From positions 1 to 27,304 of the forward strand of contig DASXRC010000129.1 in the NCBI GenBank assembly GCA_036506795.1: 27,304 bases of DNA, read 5' to 3'. This stretch comes from DASXRC01 sp036506795. Its GTDB lineage: Bacteria; Actinomycetota; Actinomycetes; Mycobacteriales; Micromonosporaceae. The first letter of the stretch is position 1; each line of letters starts with the position of its first letter. A model generated the notes under the pieces. The model was given only the letters and a program-made list of their open reading frames with translations. It was not told where the DNA came from and made no database searches. Below, in pieces: positions 1 to 7,103 of this stretch. A program made the translations under genes and the position numbers.

Positions 1-113
1 TGCCGGGCGACGATCTCGAGGCACTCGCTGTGCGACAGGTCGACCTCCCGGCGCGCCCGGGCCTCCGCCCGCAGCGCCTTCGCCATGACCTTCGCGTCTC
101 GGAACGTACGCAT
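1..113 (-). CDS. Glyoxalase_8-type (glyoxalase superfamily) protein, N-terminal fragment
   Basis: Partial gene running off the left edge; about 37 N-terminal codons are visible. The translation begins MRTFRDAKVMAKALRAEAR and continues with VDLSHSECLEIVAR. This matches the conserved N-terminal motif of actinobacterial and proteobacterial 'glyoxalase superfamily' proteins (FRDAKxMAKxLR...HSExLExVA), which precedes a vicinal-oxygen-chelate fold in the full protein. The ATG at 113 is chosen because GGAGG lies 8 nt upstream. An in-frame ATG at 128 exists but overlaps that ribosome site. The catalytic or metal-binding part lies outside the window, so the substrate cannot be judged. The gene is divergent from the DUF4232 gene and a long inverted repeat lies between them. 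Confidence 0.72.
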   Translation of the reverse strand, partial: MRTFRDAKVMAKALRAEARARREVDLSHSECLEIVAR

Positions 114-131
114 GATCTGATCCTCCATGTC

Positions 132-177
132 CGGCGAACGAAGGTGATCAGTGCTCGCATTGCTGATTCGTTCGCCG
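132..177. promoter_or_regulatory. 11-bp inverted repeat in a divergent promoter region
   Basis: CGGCGAACGAA (132-142) is matched perfectly by TTCGTTCGCCG (167-177). Inside it, TCAG (148-151) faces CTGA (163-166). The arms are 35 bp apart centre to centre. The element sits just upstream of the leftward glyoxalase-type gene (start 113) and about 130 bp upstream of the rightward DUF4232 gene. This is consistent with an operator or a leader hairpin. The symmetry is seen directly; the function is inferred. Confidence 0.4.
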
Positions 178-304
178 ATGGATGGATCAGCGGAATCGAC
201 GGAGAATGCATTCACCGAACCCGGACGGGCGCGAGCGGCTGGCTGCATCGGCCGAAAATCACGCTAGCCGGGCCGGCCGAGCGGTGTCAATCGGAGGCAA
301 GGGG

Positions 305-940
305 GTGCGCGACATGCGTCTCCGGATCGCGGTGGGGATCGCGGCCGCAGTCGTGCTCGCCGGCGCTGCCATCGGTCTGCTTCAGCGGTCGCCGGCTGCC
401 ACGCCGCGCTCGGGTGAAGCGCCCAGCGCCTCCCCGAGCGCGCCGCCGACGCCGACGGCGTCGCTGACCCCGTCGCCGGTCGCTCCGGCCCGGGAGGCGC
501 CGCGGGCATGCACCGTCGACCAGCTCACGGTACTTCGCGGCGGCGAGGACGCCGGCTCCGGACACCGGTCGCTCGCCCTGATCCTGACGAACGTGGGTCA
601 CACGACATGCCGGTTGCGCGGTTATCCGGACGTGGCCGCTCTCAACGCGCGGGGCGCCGTTGTCGCGCGGGCCAAACACACGCGGTCGGGGTACCTCGGC
701 GGTCTGGATGCCCCCATGCCCACAGTGGACCTGGCACCAGGCCGGTCGGCGTCCGCGATGGTGGAGGCGCTGGCCTTCAACCCCGCCGACGGCAGTGCCT
801 GCACGGCGTACGCGAGGCTGCGCATCACGCCACCAGGCCAGACCGGTTCCGTCACGGTTCGATGGACGAGCGACGGATGCAGCACGCTCGAGGTTCATCC
901 GGTGGTGCCGGGCACGAACGGGTCGTACCGCGTTGCCTAG
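305..940 (+). CDS. DUF4232 domain-containing exported protein
   Basis: Protein of 211 aa. A hydrophobic N-terminal segment (roughly residues 4-25) acts as a signal peptide or membrane anchor with no lipobox cysteine. A Ser/Pro/Thr/Ala-rich linker (about 27-65) follows, then a C-terminal DUF4232 domain. Hallmarks of the domain are CTVDQLTV, the ILTNVGHTTCRLRGYPDV block, an LAPG turn and late paired cysteines (SACTAY, DGCSTL). The family consists of secreted or wall-proximal proteins of unknown function, common in actinomycetes; the four cysteines probably form disulfides. GTG 305 is preferred because GGAGG ends 7 nt upstream. ATG 314 (MRLRIAVG) is a close alternative using AAGGGGG. The gene converges on the HTH_42 gene at 965. 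Confidence 0.85.
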   Translation: MRDMRLRIAVGIAAAVVLAGAAIGLLQRSPAATPRSGEAPSASPSAPPTPTASLTPSPVAPAREAPRACTVDQLTVLRGGEDAGSGHRSLALILTNVGHTTCRLRGYPDVAALNARGAVVARAKHTRSGYLGGLDAPMPTVDLAPGRSASAMVEALAFNPADGSACTAYARLRITPPGQTGSVTVRWTSDGCSTLEVHPVVPGTNGSYRVA

Positions 941-948
941 CAGTGGCG

Positions 949-963
949 GCCGACCGTGTCGGC
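949..963. terminator. Short GC hairpin between convergent genes
   Basis: GCCGAC (949-954) and GTCGGC (958-963) pair perfectly around a 3-nt loop, within the 24-bp gap between two convergent stop codons (940 and 965). There is no T-tract, as is usual for actinomycete terminators. A bidirectional terminator is inferred from position and symmetry. Confidence 0.4.
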
Positions 964-964
964 G

Positions 965-2071
965 TCAGGCCGGCGTCTCGAAGCGGATGTCGTGCGTGAC
1001 CGCCGCGGGCGCGAGGAACGCGAGCAGGCCAGCACCCTCCGCGGTGAGCACGTCACGGTCCTGTGTGGACAGTGCGCCGAACGGCCGAACCCTCAATATG
1101 GCCGCGTCGCGAGTGATCTGGGTCGACCAGAATCCCGCCGTGAAGCCGTCGAGCAGGATGAGGCGAGGCGCCGGCCCTTCGGGGTCGAGGTCCTGCGCGC
1201 GGTACGCGTCCGTGATGACCCGGTTGCGGTCGGCGTGCGACAGCAGGAGGTTGTCGAAGTCGTAGAGGAAGCGTGCCGGTGCTGGCGTATCGGGCTCCGG
1301 GCGGGGCGCGTCCGGAAGGTCGAACAGCTCGACGCCCAGCTCGTCGCGGAACGTGACCAGGCGCGGCCGCAGCCGGTCGAGCACCTCGCGCAGTCTGGTC
1401 AGCCCCGACCACACCTGCACGTCGCGGACGCTCGCCGGCCCGAAGGCGCCGAGATAACGCCCCACCATCTCGTCGACCGAGTAGTCGCGCGCGAGGTCCT
1501 TGCCCACCCAGGACTCCAGCGGCGCGTGCGCGGACCGGCCGCGCGCGCCCCAGACGCCGCGGGGCGGCACCTGCACGAGCGGCACGTACGCCCGGACGAC
1601 CTGAGCGAGCGACGCCTCATCCCGGCCTGGCCAGAGTTTGCCCAGCTCCCGGCCGAGCTCACTGAAGATGAGCGGATGCTCGTCCAGTGCGGCGCGGCCG
1701 GCCGCGGCGACCTCCTCGAGGTCAAGACCGGCGAGGTTCTTCCCGAAGTTGCTGCGGAACGACCGTTCGCCGACGGACGTGAGCAACGGGCGCAGGGCGA
1801 GCGCATCGGCCGCGGAGGCCAGGTGGACGGTGGAACGCATCAGCGCGATGCGCACCACGTGGCGATCGAGCAGCAGGCGCGCCACTACCTCGGGGTCAAA
1901 CCCGGCGAGCCTGGCCCAGAGTCCGGCGTACCAGGTGTGTGGCGTCTGGGCCTGCAGCCCGACGAGGTGTTCGATCGCGTCGAGCGGCGTCATGTCTGAC
2001 CGGTCGAGCAGGAGCTGCCGGGCCAGCGTTGCCCGGTTCAGCGAACGTCGGTCGAGCGTGGCGGTGGTCAG
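965..2071 (-). CDS. HTH_42 winged-helix DNA-binding protein, AlkZ-like DNA glycosylase candidate
   Basis: About 368 aa. It belongs to the winged-helix HTH_42 family, which includes the interstrand-crosslink glycosylases AlkZ and YcaQ/AlkX. The N-terminal part carries HLVGLQAQTP (Gln40-Ala-Gln42), matching the catalytic Q-hydrophobic-Q motif known in AlkZ, followed by MRSTVHL. The C-terminal half has the family pattern ending in FLAPAAVTHDIRF. Its start is unusual. Family-conserved sequence (LDRRSLNRATLARQLLL) lies upstream of the first in-frame ATG (1993), and no ATG, GTG or TTG fits. A CTG at 2071 with GGAGG 5 nt upstream would restore the normal length. The gene is divergent from the LAL regulator and convergent with the DUF4232 gene. 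Whether it repairs DNA or regulates is not shown by sequence; glycosylase activity is inferred from the motif. Confidence 0.85.
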   Translation of the reverse strand: MTTATLDRRSLNRATLARQLLLDRSDMTPLDAIEHLVGLQAQTPHTWYAGLWARLAGFDPEVVARLLLDRHVVRIALMRSTVHLASAADALALRPLLTSVGERSFRSNFGKNLAGLDLEEVAAAGRAALDEHPLIFSELGRELGKLWPGRDEASLAQVVRAYVPLVQVPPRGVWGARGRSAHAPLESWVGKDLARDYSVDEMVGRYLGAFGPASVRDVQVWSGLTRLREVLDRLRPRLVTFRDELGVELFDLPDAPRPEPDTPAPARFLYDFDNLLLSHADRNRVITDAYRAQDLDPEGPAPRLILLDGFTAGFWSTQITRDAAILRVRPFGALSTQDRDVLTAEGAGLLAFLAPAAVTHDIRFETPA

Positions 2072-2112
2072 CAGAACCTCCGGAGGAACTCGCGCATATC
2101 GTCGACCAAGAT

Positions 2113-2130
2113 ATCCGCCACCTGGCGGAT
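2113..2130. promoter_or_regulatory. Perfect 8-2-8 inverted repeat, candidate operator
   Basis: ATCCGCCA and TGGCGGAT are perfect inverted arms around CC. A second, weaker pair (ATATC 2096-2100 and GATAT 2110-2114) flanks GTCGAC immediately to the left. Both lie in the divergent gap between the HTH_42 gene (start about 2071) and the LAL regulator (start about 2189). They are plausible binding sites for one of the two flanking DNA-binding proteins. Function is inferred. Confidence 0.4.
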
Positions 2131-2188
2131 GTTCGAGATGGCCGACCGCGTGCAGCCTGGGCGGCGTGGTGTGCGTCTCTGCGCTCCA

Positions 2189-4993
2189 ATGACCGCCTTG
2201 ATCGGCCGGCAGCGCCAGCTCGAGCGGGTTCGGAGCTGGGTGTCCGAGCTGGCGGCCGGGCGCGGGCGGGCCGCGTTGGTCGAGGGGGAGCCCGGCATCG
2301 GGAAGACAGCGATCATGCGGTCCGCCGCGGAGGAGGCGGAGGCCCTCGACTGCCAAGTGCTGTGGGCATCGTGCGACGAACTCAGCCAGGCGTTTCCGCT
2401 CGTGCCACTGCTCGACGCGTTCGACGCCGCTCGGCACGGTGACCGCCTGGGTTCGCGGATCGCCGAGCTGCTACGGGTGGAGACGGCACCCGGCCACCAG
2501 GTGGACGTGGTCGCCCCCGCGGTGGAGCGTCTGCTCACGGCCATCGACGAGGCCTGCGCCGCCGCACCGGTGTTGCTCGTCGTCGACGATCTGCAGTTCG
2601 CCGACCAGGCGACCGTGCTGACGCTTGGCCGCCTAGCCCGTTCGGTCAGCCAGGTTCCGCTGCTGGTCGTGGGAACGGCGAGACCGGTTCCGCGTCGGGA
2701 CGATCTCATGGCACTGCGGCGAGCCGTTGATGCCGCGGATCGCCTGCGCCTGCACGGCCTGTCGGGTCGCGAGGTCGTCGAGCTCGTCGCGCGTGCGGTC
2801 GGCGGTTCGCCGGGTCAGCGGTTGCTGCGGTTGGCGGAGGGAGCGGGCGGCAACCCGCTCTACCTCACCGAGCTGCTCGACGCGCTTGCTCGCGGGCGCA
2901 TGCTCAACCCGGTCGACGACTGTGTGGAGGTCACCGGTGGCCGTACGCCCGACTCGCTGGCCGCGGCGATCGTCGACCGGCTCGAGTTCTTGTCATCGTC
3001 CACGCGCGAGGTGCTCCAGGCGGCGGCGCTGCTGGGTGTGGACTTCTCCGTCGCGGATCTCGCGGTGGTGTCCGGTCGCCGGGTCGGCGACCTCCTCCCG
3101 CTTCTTGACGAGGCCATTCTCGCCGGAGTGCTGCGAGACGACGGCCCCGAGCTCGCGTTCCGACACCCGCTCATCCGGTCCGCGCTGTACCAGGAGCTGC
3201 CCGGTGCGGTCCGCGCGGCCTGGCATTGGGACGCCGGTCGGGCACTCGCCGAGGAGGGCGCGCCACCGGAGCGGGTGGCCCGACAGCTCATGCCCGCACT
3301 GGAGCTGCCCGACGGCGGCACCGTAGCCGCCGAATGGCTGGCCCGCTGGCTCGAGGCGACCGGTCGGCAGCTGGTCGGTCAGGCGCCGAACGTGGCGGCG
3401 CCGCTGCTGACCCACGCGGTGACCGGGATGCCGGCGGACACCGCGCCGTACGACCTGCTGACCTGCCGGTTGGCCGACGCCCTCTTCCGGTTGGGCGACG
3501 TGGCGCAGGCGGCCCATGTCGCGGATGCCGCGCTCGCCCACGTCACCCGTCCACACCTGTTGGTCGATCTGCACTGCACGCTGGCGGCGTGCCGCGCGAT
3601 GCGCGGCCGGCCGGAGGAGTCGCTGCCCGAGTTGGAGCGGGCTTCGAACGCTCCCGGCATCGGCCCCGGCCACCGGGCGCGGCTGCTCGTGCTCACCGCT
3701 CGCGTCCACCTCAGCCTCGGCCAGACCGATACCGCCAGCCAGGTCGCCGAGGCGGCGCTCGGCGCCGCGACCGAGGCGGGCGACACCTGGGCAACCGGTG
3801 GTGCGCTGGGCACGCTGACCTTCGCGACGATGATGCGCGGCGAGGCGGCGACCGCGATGCCGTTGCTTCGCCGCGCGCTCGCGGTCGCCGAGGGGCACCC
3901 GGGTCTGACCGACCTACGGCTCGTTCTCCAGGTGAACCAGGCCGCCTCGCTGGGCGACCTGGACCGCTACGACGAGGCCATCGAGGCCGCGGTGCAGGCG
4001 GTTCGGCTCGCTGACGACGCCGGTAACGTCGTGCGGCTCGCACAGGCCGAGAGCGTGCTCGGCGAGCTGCTGTTCGACGTGGGCCGGTGGGACGACGCGC
4101 TGGCCGAGCTCGATGTCGGGTTCGGCCTCTCGAAGCACCCCTTCGCGGAGTGCTGCGACCGAGGCGTCGCCGCCACCATCCGGCTGCACCGCGGCGACCC
4201 GCTGGCGAGGGAGAGCCTGGCGCGCGGACGGGAGTGCGCCGCGGACTCGAAGCGCGTCAGTGGAGCGCTCACTCTCGCCACGTGCCTGGAGCTCGAGCAG
4301 GCCGACCGACCGGGCGAGGCACTGGCCGCACTGCACGACGGGCTGAACGCGCTGTCGGCGGAGGTCGACGAGGCCATCGTCCTGTTCCCCGACGCCGTTC
4401 GGCTCGCGGTGCGGCTGGGCGACGGCGTGGCCGCGCGTACGCTCGTCGAGCAGGCCGAGGAGGCAGCGGCGGCCTCCGATGTGCCGCACCGGCAGGCGAT
4501 CAGGGCCCACTGCCGCGGCCTGCTTGACGCAGATCCGGCACTGCTGCGCCGGGCGGCGGAGCTGTACGCGACGTCCGGTCGGCCGTTACCGCGGGCGCAG
4601 GCGCTGGAGGCGGCGGGGCTGGCCCTAGCCGAGACGGGAGAGGTGGCTGACGCGCGCACCTACTTCACCGAGGCCTTCACCACGTACACCCAGCTCGGTG
4701 CCGCCTGGGACCTGGCGCGCACCCAGGCGATCTTTCGCACGTTCGGAATCCGACGCGGGCCACGGGTCAAGCACCGGCATGCGGATCGAGGGTGGGACAG
4801 CCTCACTCCGACCGAGCTGAAGATCGTGGATCTGGTGGCTCGGGGGATGTCGAATCCCGAGATCGCGGTGCACCTGTTCCTGTCCCGGCGGACCGTGCAG
4901 ACCCACGTGTCGCACGTGTTGGCCAAGCTGAACCTGCACTCCCGCATCGACATCGCCCGCGAGGCGAGCCGGCGAGACGCCGCTAGCCACTGA
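2189..4993 (+). CDS. LAL-type LuxR family transcriptional regulator with AAA ATPase domain
   Basis: Protein of 934 aa with the classic large ATP-binding LuxR (LAL/MalT-like) layout. The N-terminal AAA_16-type ATPase has a Walker A GEPGIGKT (Lys39) and Walker B LLVVDDLQFAD (about residue 130). A long alpha-helical, TPR-like middle carries many Ala/Leu/Glu repeats. The C-terminal LuxR helix-turn-helix runs from LTPTELKIVDLVARGMSNPE to SRRTVQTHVSHVLAKL. Such proteins bind ATP plus an inducer and activate catabolic or secondary-metabolism genes. MTALIGRQRQLERV at 2189 is the usual family start; in-frame ATGs at 2129 and 2138 would add a non-conserved leader, and none has a strong ribosome site. 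The 3' end overlaps the convergent small gene by 11 bp. No target can be named from the neighbours. Confidence 0.9.
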   Translation: MTALIGRQRQLERVRSWVSELAAGRGRAALVEGEPGIGKTAIMRSAAEEAEALDCQVLWASCDELSQAFPLVPLLDAFDAARHGDRLGSRIAELLRVETAPGHQVDVVAPAVERLLTAIDEACAAAPVLLVVDDLQFADQATVLTLGRLARSVSQVPLLVVGTARPVPRRDDLMALRRAVDAADRLRLHGLSGREVVELVARAVGGSPGQRLLRLAEGAGGNPLYLTELLDALARGRMLNPVDDCVEVTGGRTPDSLAAAIVDRLEFLSSSTREVLQAAALLGVDFSVADLAVVSGRRVGDLLPLLDEAILAGVLRDDGPELAFRHPLIRSALYQELPGAVRAAWHWDAGRALAEEGAPPERVARQLMPALELPDGGTVAAEWLARWLEATGRQLVGQAPNVAAPLLTHAVTGMPADTAPYDLLTCRLADALFRLGDVAQAAHVADAALAHVTRPHLLVDLHCTLAACRAMRGRPEESLPELERASNAPGIGPGHRARLLVLTARVHLSLGQTDTASQVAEAALGAATEAGDTWATGGALGTLTFATMMRGEAATAMPLLRRALAVAEGHPGLTDLRLVLQVNQAASLGDLDRYDEAIEAAVQAVRLADDAGNVVRLAQAESVLGELLFDVGRWDDALAELDVGFGLSKHPFAECCDRGVAATIRLHRGDPLARESLARGRECAADSKRVSGALTLATCLELEQADRPGEALAALHDGLNALSAEVDEAIVLFPDAVRLAVRLGDGVAARTLVEQAEEAAAASDVPHRQAIRAHCRGLLDADPALLRRAAELYATSGRPLPRAQALEAAGLALAETGEVADARTYFTEAFTTYTQLGAAWDLARTQAIFRTFGIRRGPRVKHRHADRGWDSLTPTELKIVDLVARGMSNPEIAVHLFLSRRTVQTHVSHVLAKLNLHSRIDIAREASRRDAASH

Positions 4994-5198
4994 CTGAGCC
5001 CATCCGGGCCAGCCGGGCCGTGGGGTTGCACCGCGCGGACGCGTCCCGGATCGAGCCGCCGAGCGTTGAGAGGTGCAGCGCGAGATGTGCGCGCATGCCC
5101 GCGTCCCACAGGCTCTGCTCCATGTCCGGCGGCGCGATCCACCGGTGTGAGTTGTCGCTGTAATGCAGGTCTTCGTCGCCCGGTCGCAACACGCCCAC
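4983..5198 (-). CDS. Small conserved-looking hypothetical protein (71 aa)
   Basis: Encodes 71 aa from a GTG at 5198 with GAGGAG 8 nt upstream, a convincing initiation site. The sequence has charged N-terminal (RPGDEDLHYSDNSHRW) and amphipathic middle (DMEQSLWDAGMRAHLALH) segments and an Ala/Arg-rich tail (NPTARLARMG). There is no signal peptide, membrane segment or known domain. The many aromatic and charged residues and the good start argue for a real gene and not a shadow. Its stop lies inside the end of the LAL regulator gene (11-bp convergent overlap), and it is divergent from the phosphoesterase gene. I do not recognise a family and assign no function. Confidence 0.6.
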   Translation of the reverse strand: MGVLRPGDEDLHYSDNSHRWIAPPDMEQSLWDAGMRAHLALHLSTLGGSIRDASARCNPTARLARMGSVSG

Positions 5199-5310
5199 GA
5201 CTGACGCTCCTCGGTAGCTGGTCGGTGGCCAAGCCACAGACTCCCGAGCCGAGCGAGGCGAGATAACCGCCAGCTCAGTGAGATCCGAACGGTGCCGGAC
5301 AATGTCGGCC

Positions 5311-5829
5311 ATGCGACTGGTGATGACCGCCGACACCCACCTGCCCGTACGAGCAAAGGACCTGCCGCCCGAGCTGTGGGCCGCGATCGACGCGGCTGAC
5401 GTCGTGGTGCACGCGGGCGACTGGGTGGACGTCTCGTTGCTGGACGCCATCGAGCGGCGGACCCGGCGGGTCATCGGCGTGGTCGGCGACAACGACGGCC
5501 CGGCGCTTGCCTTCCGGTTGCCCGAGGTCGCGCGGGCCGACCTGGACGGCCTGCGGCTGGCCGTCGTGCACGACACCGGGCCGGCCGCGGGGCGGGAGCG
5601 TCGCTGCGCCGCGCGGTTCCCCGACGCGGACGTTCTCGTCTTCGGGCACAGCCACATTCCGTGGGACGCCGTCGCGGGCACCGGCCTGCGGCTGCTGAAC
5701 CCGGGCTCGCCGACCGACCGCCGTCGTCAGCCGACCGGGACATTCCTCACCGCGGAGGTGTCCGCGGGCCGGCTCGGCCGTGTCGTGCTGCATCGCGTGG
5801 CGACACCGGCGCAGGCCCGGATGAGCTGA
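5311..5829 (+). CDS. YfcE/MJ0936-like metallophosphoesterase
   Basis: Protein of 172 aa with the calcineurin-like metallophosphoesterase core. In order it has D-x-H (MTADTHLP), GD (VVHAGDWVD), GDND (GVVGDNDGP), a later metal-binding His (VVHDTG) and GHSH (VFGHSHIPWD), followed by NPGSPTDRR. This is the full two-metal site of the Metallophos_2 group, which hydrolyses phosphodiesters; the physiological substrate is unknown. The length is normal for YfcE-like enzymes. ATG 5311 gives the usual family N-terminus (MRLVMTADTHLP). ATG 5302 is a 3-codon longer alternative, and neither has a strong ribosome site. It is divergent from the 71-aa gene and convergent with the second HTH_42 gene, with only 2 bp between the stop codons. 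Confidence 0.9.
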   Translation: MRLVMTADTHLPVRAKDLPPELWAAIDAADVVVHAGDWVDVSLLDAIERRTRRVIGVVGDNDGPALAFRLPEVARADLDGLRLAVVHDTGPAAGRERRCAARFPDADVLVFGHSHIPWDAVAGTGLRLLNPGSPTDRRRQPTGTFLTAEVSAGRLGRVVLHRVATPAQARMS

Positions 5830-5835
5830 CGTCAG
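5826..5835. other. Palindrome holding both convergent stop codons
   Basis: CTGACGTCAG is a perfect 10-bp palindrome. Its two halves contain the TGA of the phosphoesterase (5827-5829) and, on the other strand, the TGA of the HTH_42 gene (5834-5832). It is too short to be a convincing terminator. Confidence 0.8.
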
Positions 5836-6941
5836 ACGATGCGCAGGGTGGCGGGCAGGCCGAGGAACCGGCCGACGTCGGCGGCCTCGGCCTCGAGCGC
5901 ATCCAAAACGCCGCGGGGCAGCCGGGCGAACGGCTCCAACCGGATGGTCGCCTCGGCCTCTGCGCGGCCGGTTCGGCTCAGCCGCCACGTGCCGACGACC
6001 CGACCGTCGACGAGCACGGCGGGGTGGATGATGCCGCCGCCGGCCTGGATCCGCCGGGCGTACCGGGCGTCGAGGGCGAGCTCTCGGCCGCGGTAACCCA
6101 ACAGGTACGGGTCGAACGCGCCGAGCAGCCGAACCACCGGGTCGGCGGGTGGCTGCAGCTCCATCGTGGACGGCGCGTACGCGGTCGCGCCGCCGAGGCG
6201 TACCTCCCGAAGCTCGTCGGCGATGAGCGCGAACCCCCGCCGCGCCGCGGAGGCCGGGAGGCCCGACCAGGCCGCGAGGTCCCGGTCGGCGGCGGGCGCG
6301 TGCCCGGCGAGGTAGCGCCGGGCCAGCTCGGCCAGCGCGTCGTCCCCGTCTCGGGGCGCGTCGCCGGGCACCCACTCGTCGAGCAGCACGTAGGTCGGCT
6401 CGTCCCGTGCGAGGTCCGGGCCACGGCAGATCAGGCCGCGCATGGCCGCGTACGCGACGAGGTGAGCGGGCGCCTGCGTGTCGACGTCGACGGCGATGCC
6501 GTCGTCGACGACCCGGGCGACGAGGTCCGCCCGGGTGAGGGGTGCGGAGCCGGCCAGCGCGGCCCGGATGGCGGACAGCGCCCGCTCGGATGTGGCGTCG
6601 TCGAGGCCGAGCTGCAGGCGGCGGCGCCGGCCGGCGGCGGCGAAGATGGGGCCGAGCAGGGCGACCACCCACCGGACATCCGCGGCGGCGAGCACGTGCA
6701 GCGTCCCGCGCATCGCCCACGTGCGGACAAGCGAGCCTCTGGCGCAGGCCCGGTCGACGGTCGCGGCGGTGGCGCCATCGGCTCGGCACCGGACCGCGAG
6801 CCGTGCGGCCGGGGTCGACTGAGCGGGCACCGCGGTGACCGCCGCGACGGCGGTGGTGACGCGGGCCGGCCGCTCGCCGGCCAGCCGCTGGGCGCGGGTT
6901 CGCAGGCGACGGATGACGTCGTCGTCGAGTGGTCGCGGCAT
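5832..6941 (-). CDS. HTH_42 winged-helix DNA-binding protein (degenerate catalytic motif)
   Basis: Protein of 369 aa, the second HTH_42 family member in the window. The fold-level landmarks are shared with the gene at 965: MRGTLHVLAAADVRW, WSGLPASAARRGF, a GAFDPYLLGYR block, HPAVLVDGRVVGTW and a C-terminal FLGLPATLRIV. At the position of the AlkZ QxQ motif it reads AVPAQST (Pro39-Ala-Gln41), so the first glutamine is missing. It may therefore be a non-catalytic DNA-binding relative or use another chemistry. The start is taken at ATG 6941 (MPRPLDDDV). An ATG at 6950 three codons upstream is possible. It is divergent from the STAS gene across a repeat-rich 289-bp region and convergent with the phosphoesterase. 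Confidence 0.87.
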   Translation of the reverse strand: MPRPLDDDVIRRLRTRAQRLAGERPARVTTAVAAVTAVPAQSTPAARLAVRCRADGATAATVDRACARGSLVRTWAMRGTLHVLAAADVRWVVALLGPIFAAAGRRRRLQLGLDDATSERALSAIRAALAGSAPLTRADLVARVVDDGIAVDVDTQAPAHLVAYAAMRGLICRGPDLARDEPTYVLLDEWVPGDAPRDGDDALAELARRYLAGHAPAADRDLAAWSGLPASAARRGFALIADELREVRLGGATAYAPSTMELQPPADPVVRLLGAFDPYLLGYRGRELALDARYARRIQAGGGIIHPAVLVDGRVVGTWRLSRTGRAEAEATIRLEPFARLPRGVLDALEAEAADVGRFLGLPATLRIV

Positions 6942-6978
6942 GTGTCGCACCCTAGCGAGGCACGAGATTGCCGATCCT

Positions 6979-7015
6979 GCGACGGAACCTGAAGTCTCGC
7001 TTGAGGTTCCGTCGC
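6979..7015. promoter_or_regulatory. Long hairpin / symmetric ECF-promoter-like element
   Basis: GCGACGGAACCT (6979-6990) is perfectly inverted as AGGTTCCGTCGC (7004-7015). The pairing continues inward (AAG against CTT) after one G-G mismatch, leaving a 5-nt loop. On each strand the arms also read GGAACC, then 16 nt, then GTT, which resembles the -35/-10 pattern of several actinobacterial ECF sigma factors and points both ways. It lies 38 bp upstream of the HTH_42 start and 215 bp upstream of the STAS start. Both the operator and the promoter readings are inference. Confidence 0.4.
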
Positions 7016-7027
7016 GGCCCCGGCGAT

Positions 7028-7059
7028 CTCACCTGACGGCGGGCCGCGCGTCAGGTGAG
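7028..7059. promoter_or_regulatory. 11-bp inverted repeat (CTCACCTGACG / CGTCAGGTGAG)
   Basis: The arms at 7028-7038 and 7049-7059 are perfect inverted copies around a 10-nt GC-rich spacer, with centres 21 bp (two helical turns) apart. The outer part GGTGAG recurs in the repeat at 7104-7119. No T-tract follows. In a divergent promoter region this fits a dimer or tetramer operator better than a terminator. Confidence 0.4.
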
Positions 7060-7103
7060 TGATCTGAGGGATATCAGGCTTAATGTCGGTTCCACGCCGG
7101 GCC

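Noticed and set aside
956..1999. Long open frame on the plus strand opposite the first HTH_42 gene
   Set aside because: Typical GC-rich antisense shadow: low-complexity Arg/Glu/Val composition, no family motif, and the minus strand encodes a recognisable protein.
5225..5237. GTGGC-CAA-GCCAC inverted repeat between the 71-aa and phosphoesterase genes
   Set aside because: Only 5-bp arms in a GC-rich stretch, so chance is likely.
5275..6789. 504-codon minus-strand open frame across the phosphoesterase and HTH_42 genes
   Set aside because: Very Arg/Pro-rich with no domain; it is a shadow of two well-supported genes in other frames.
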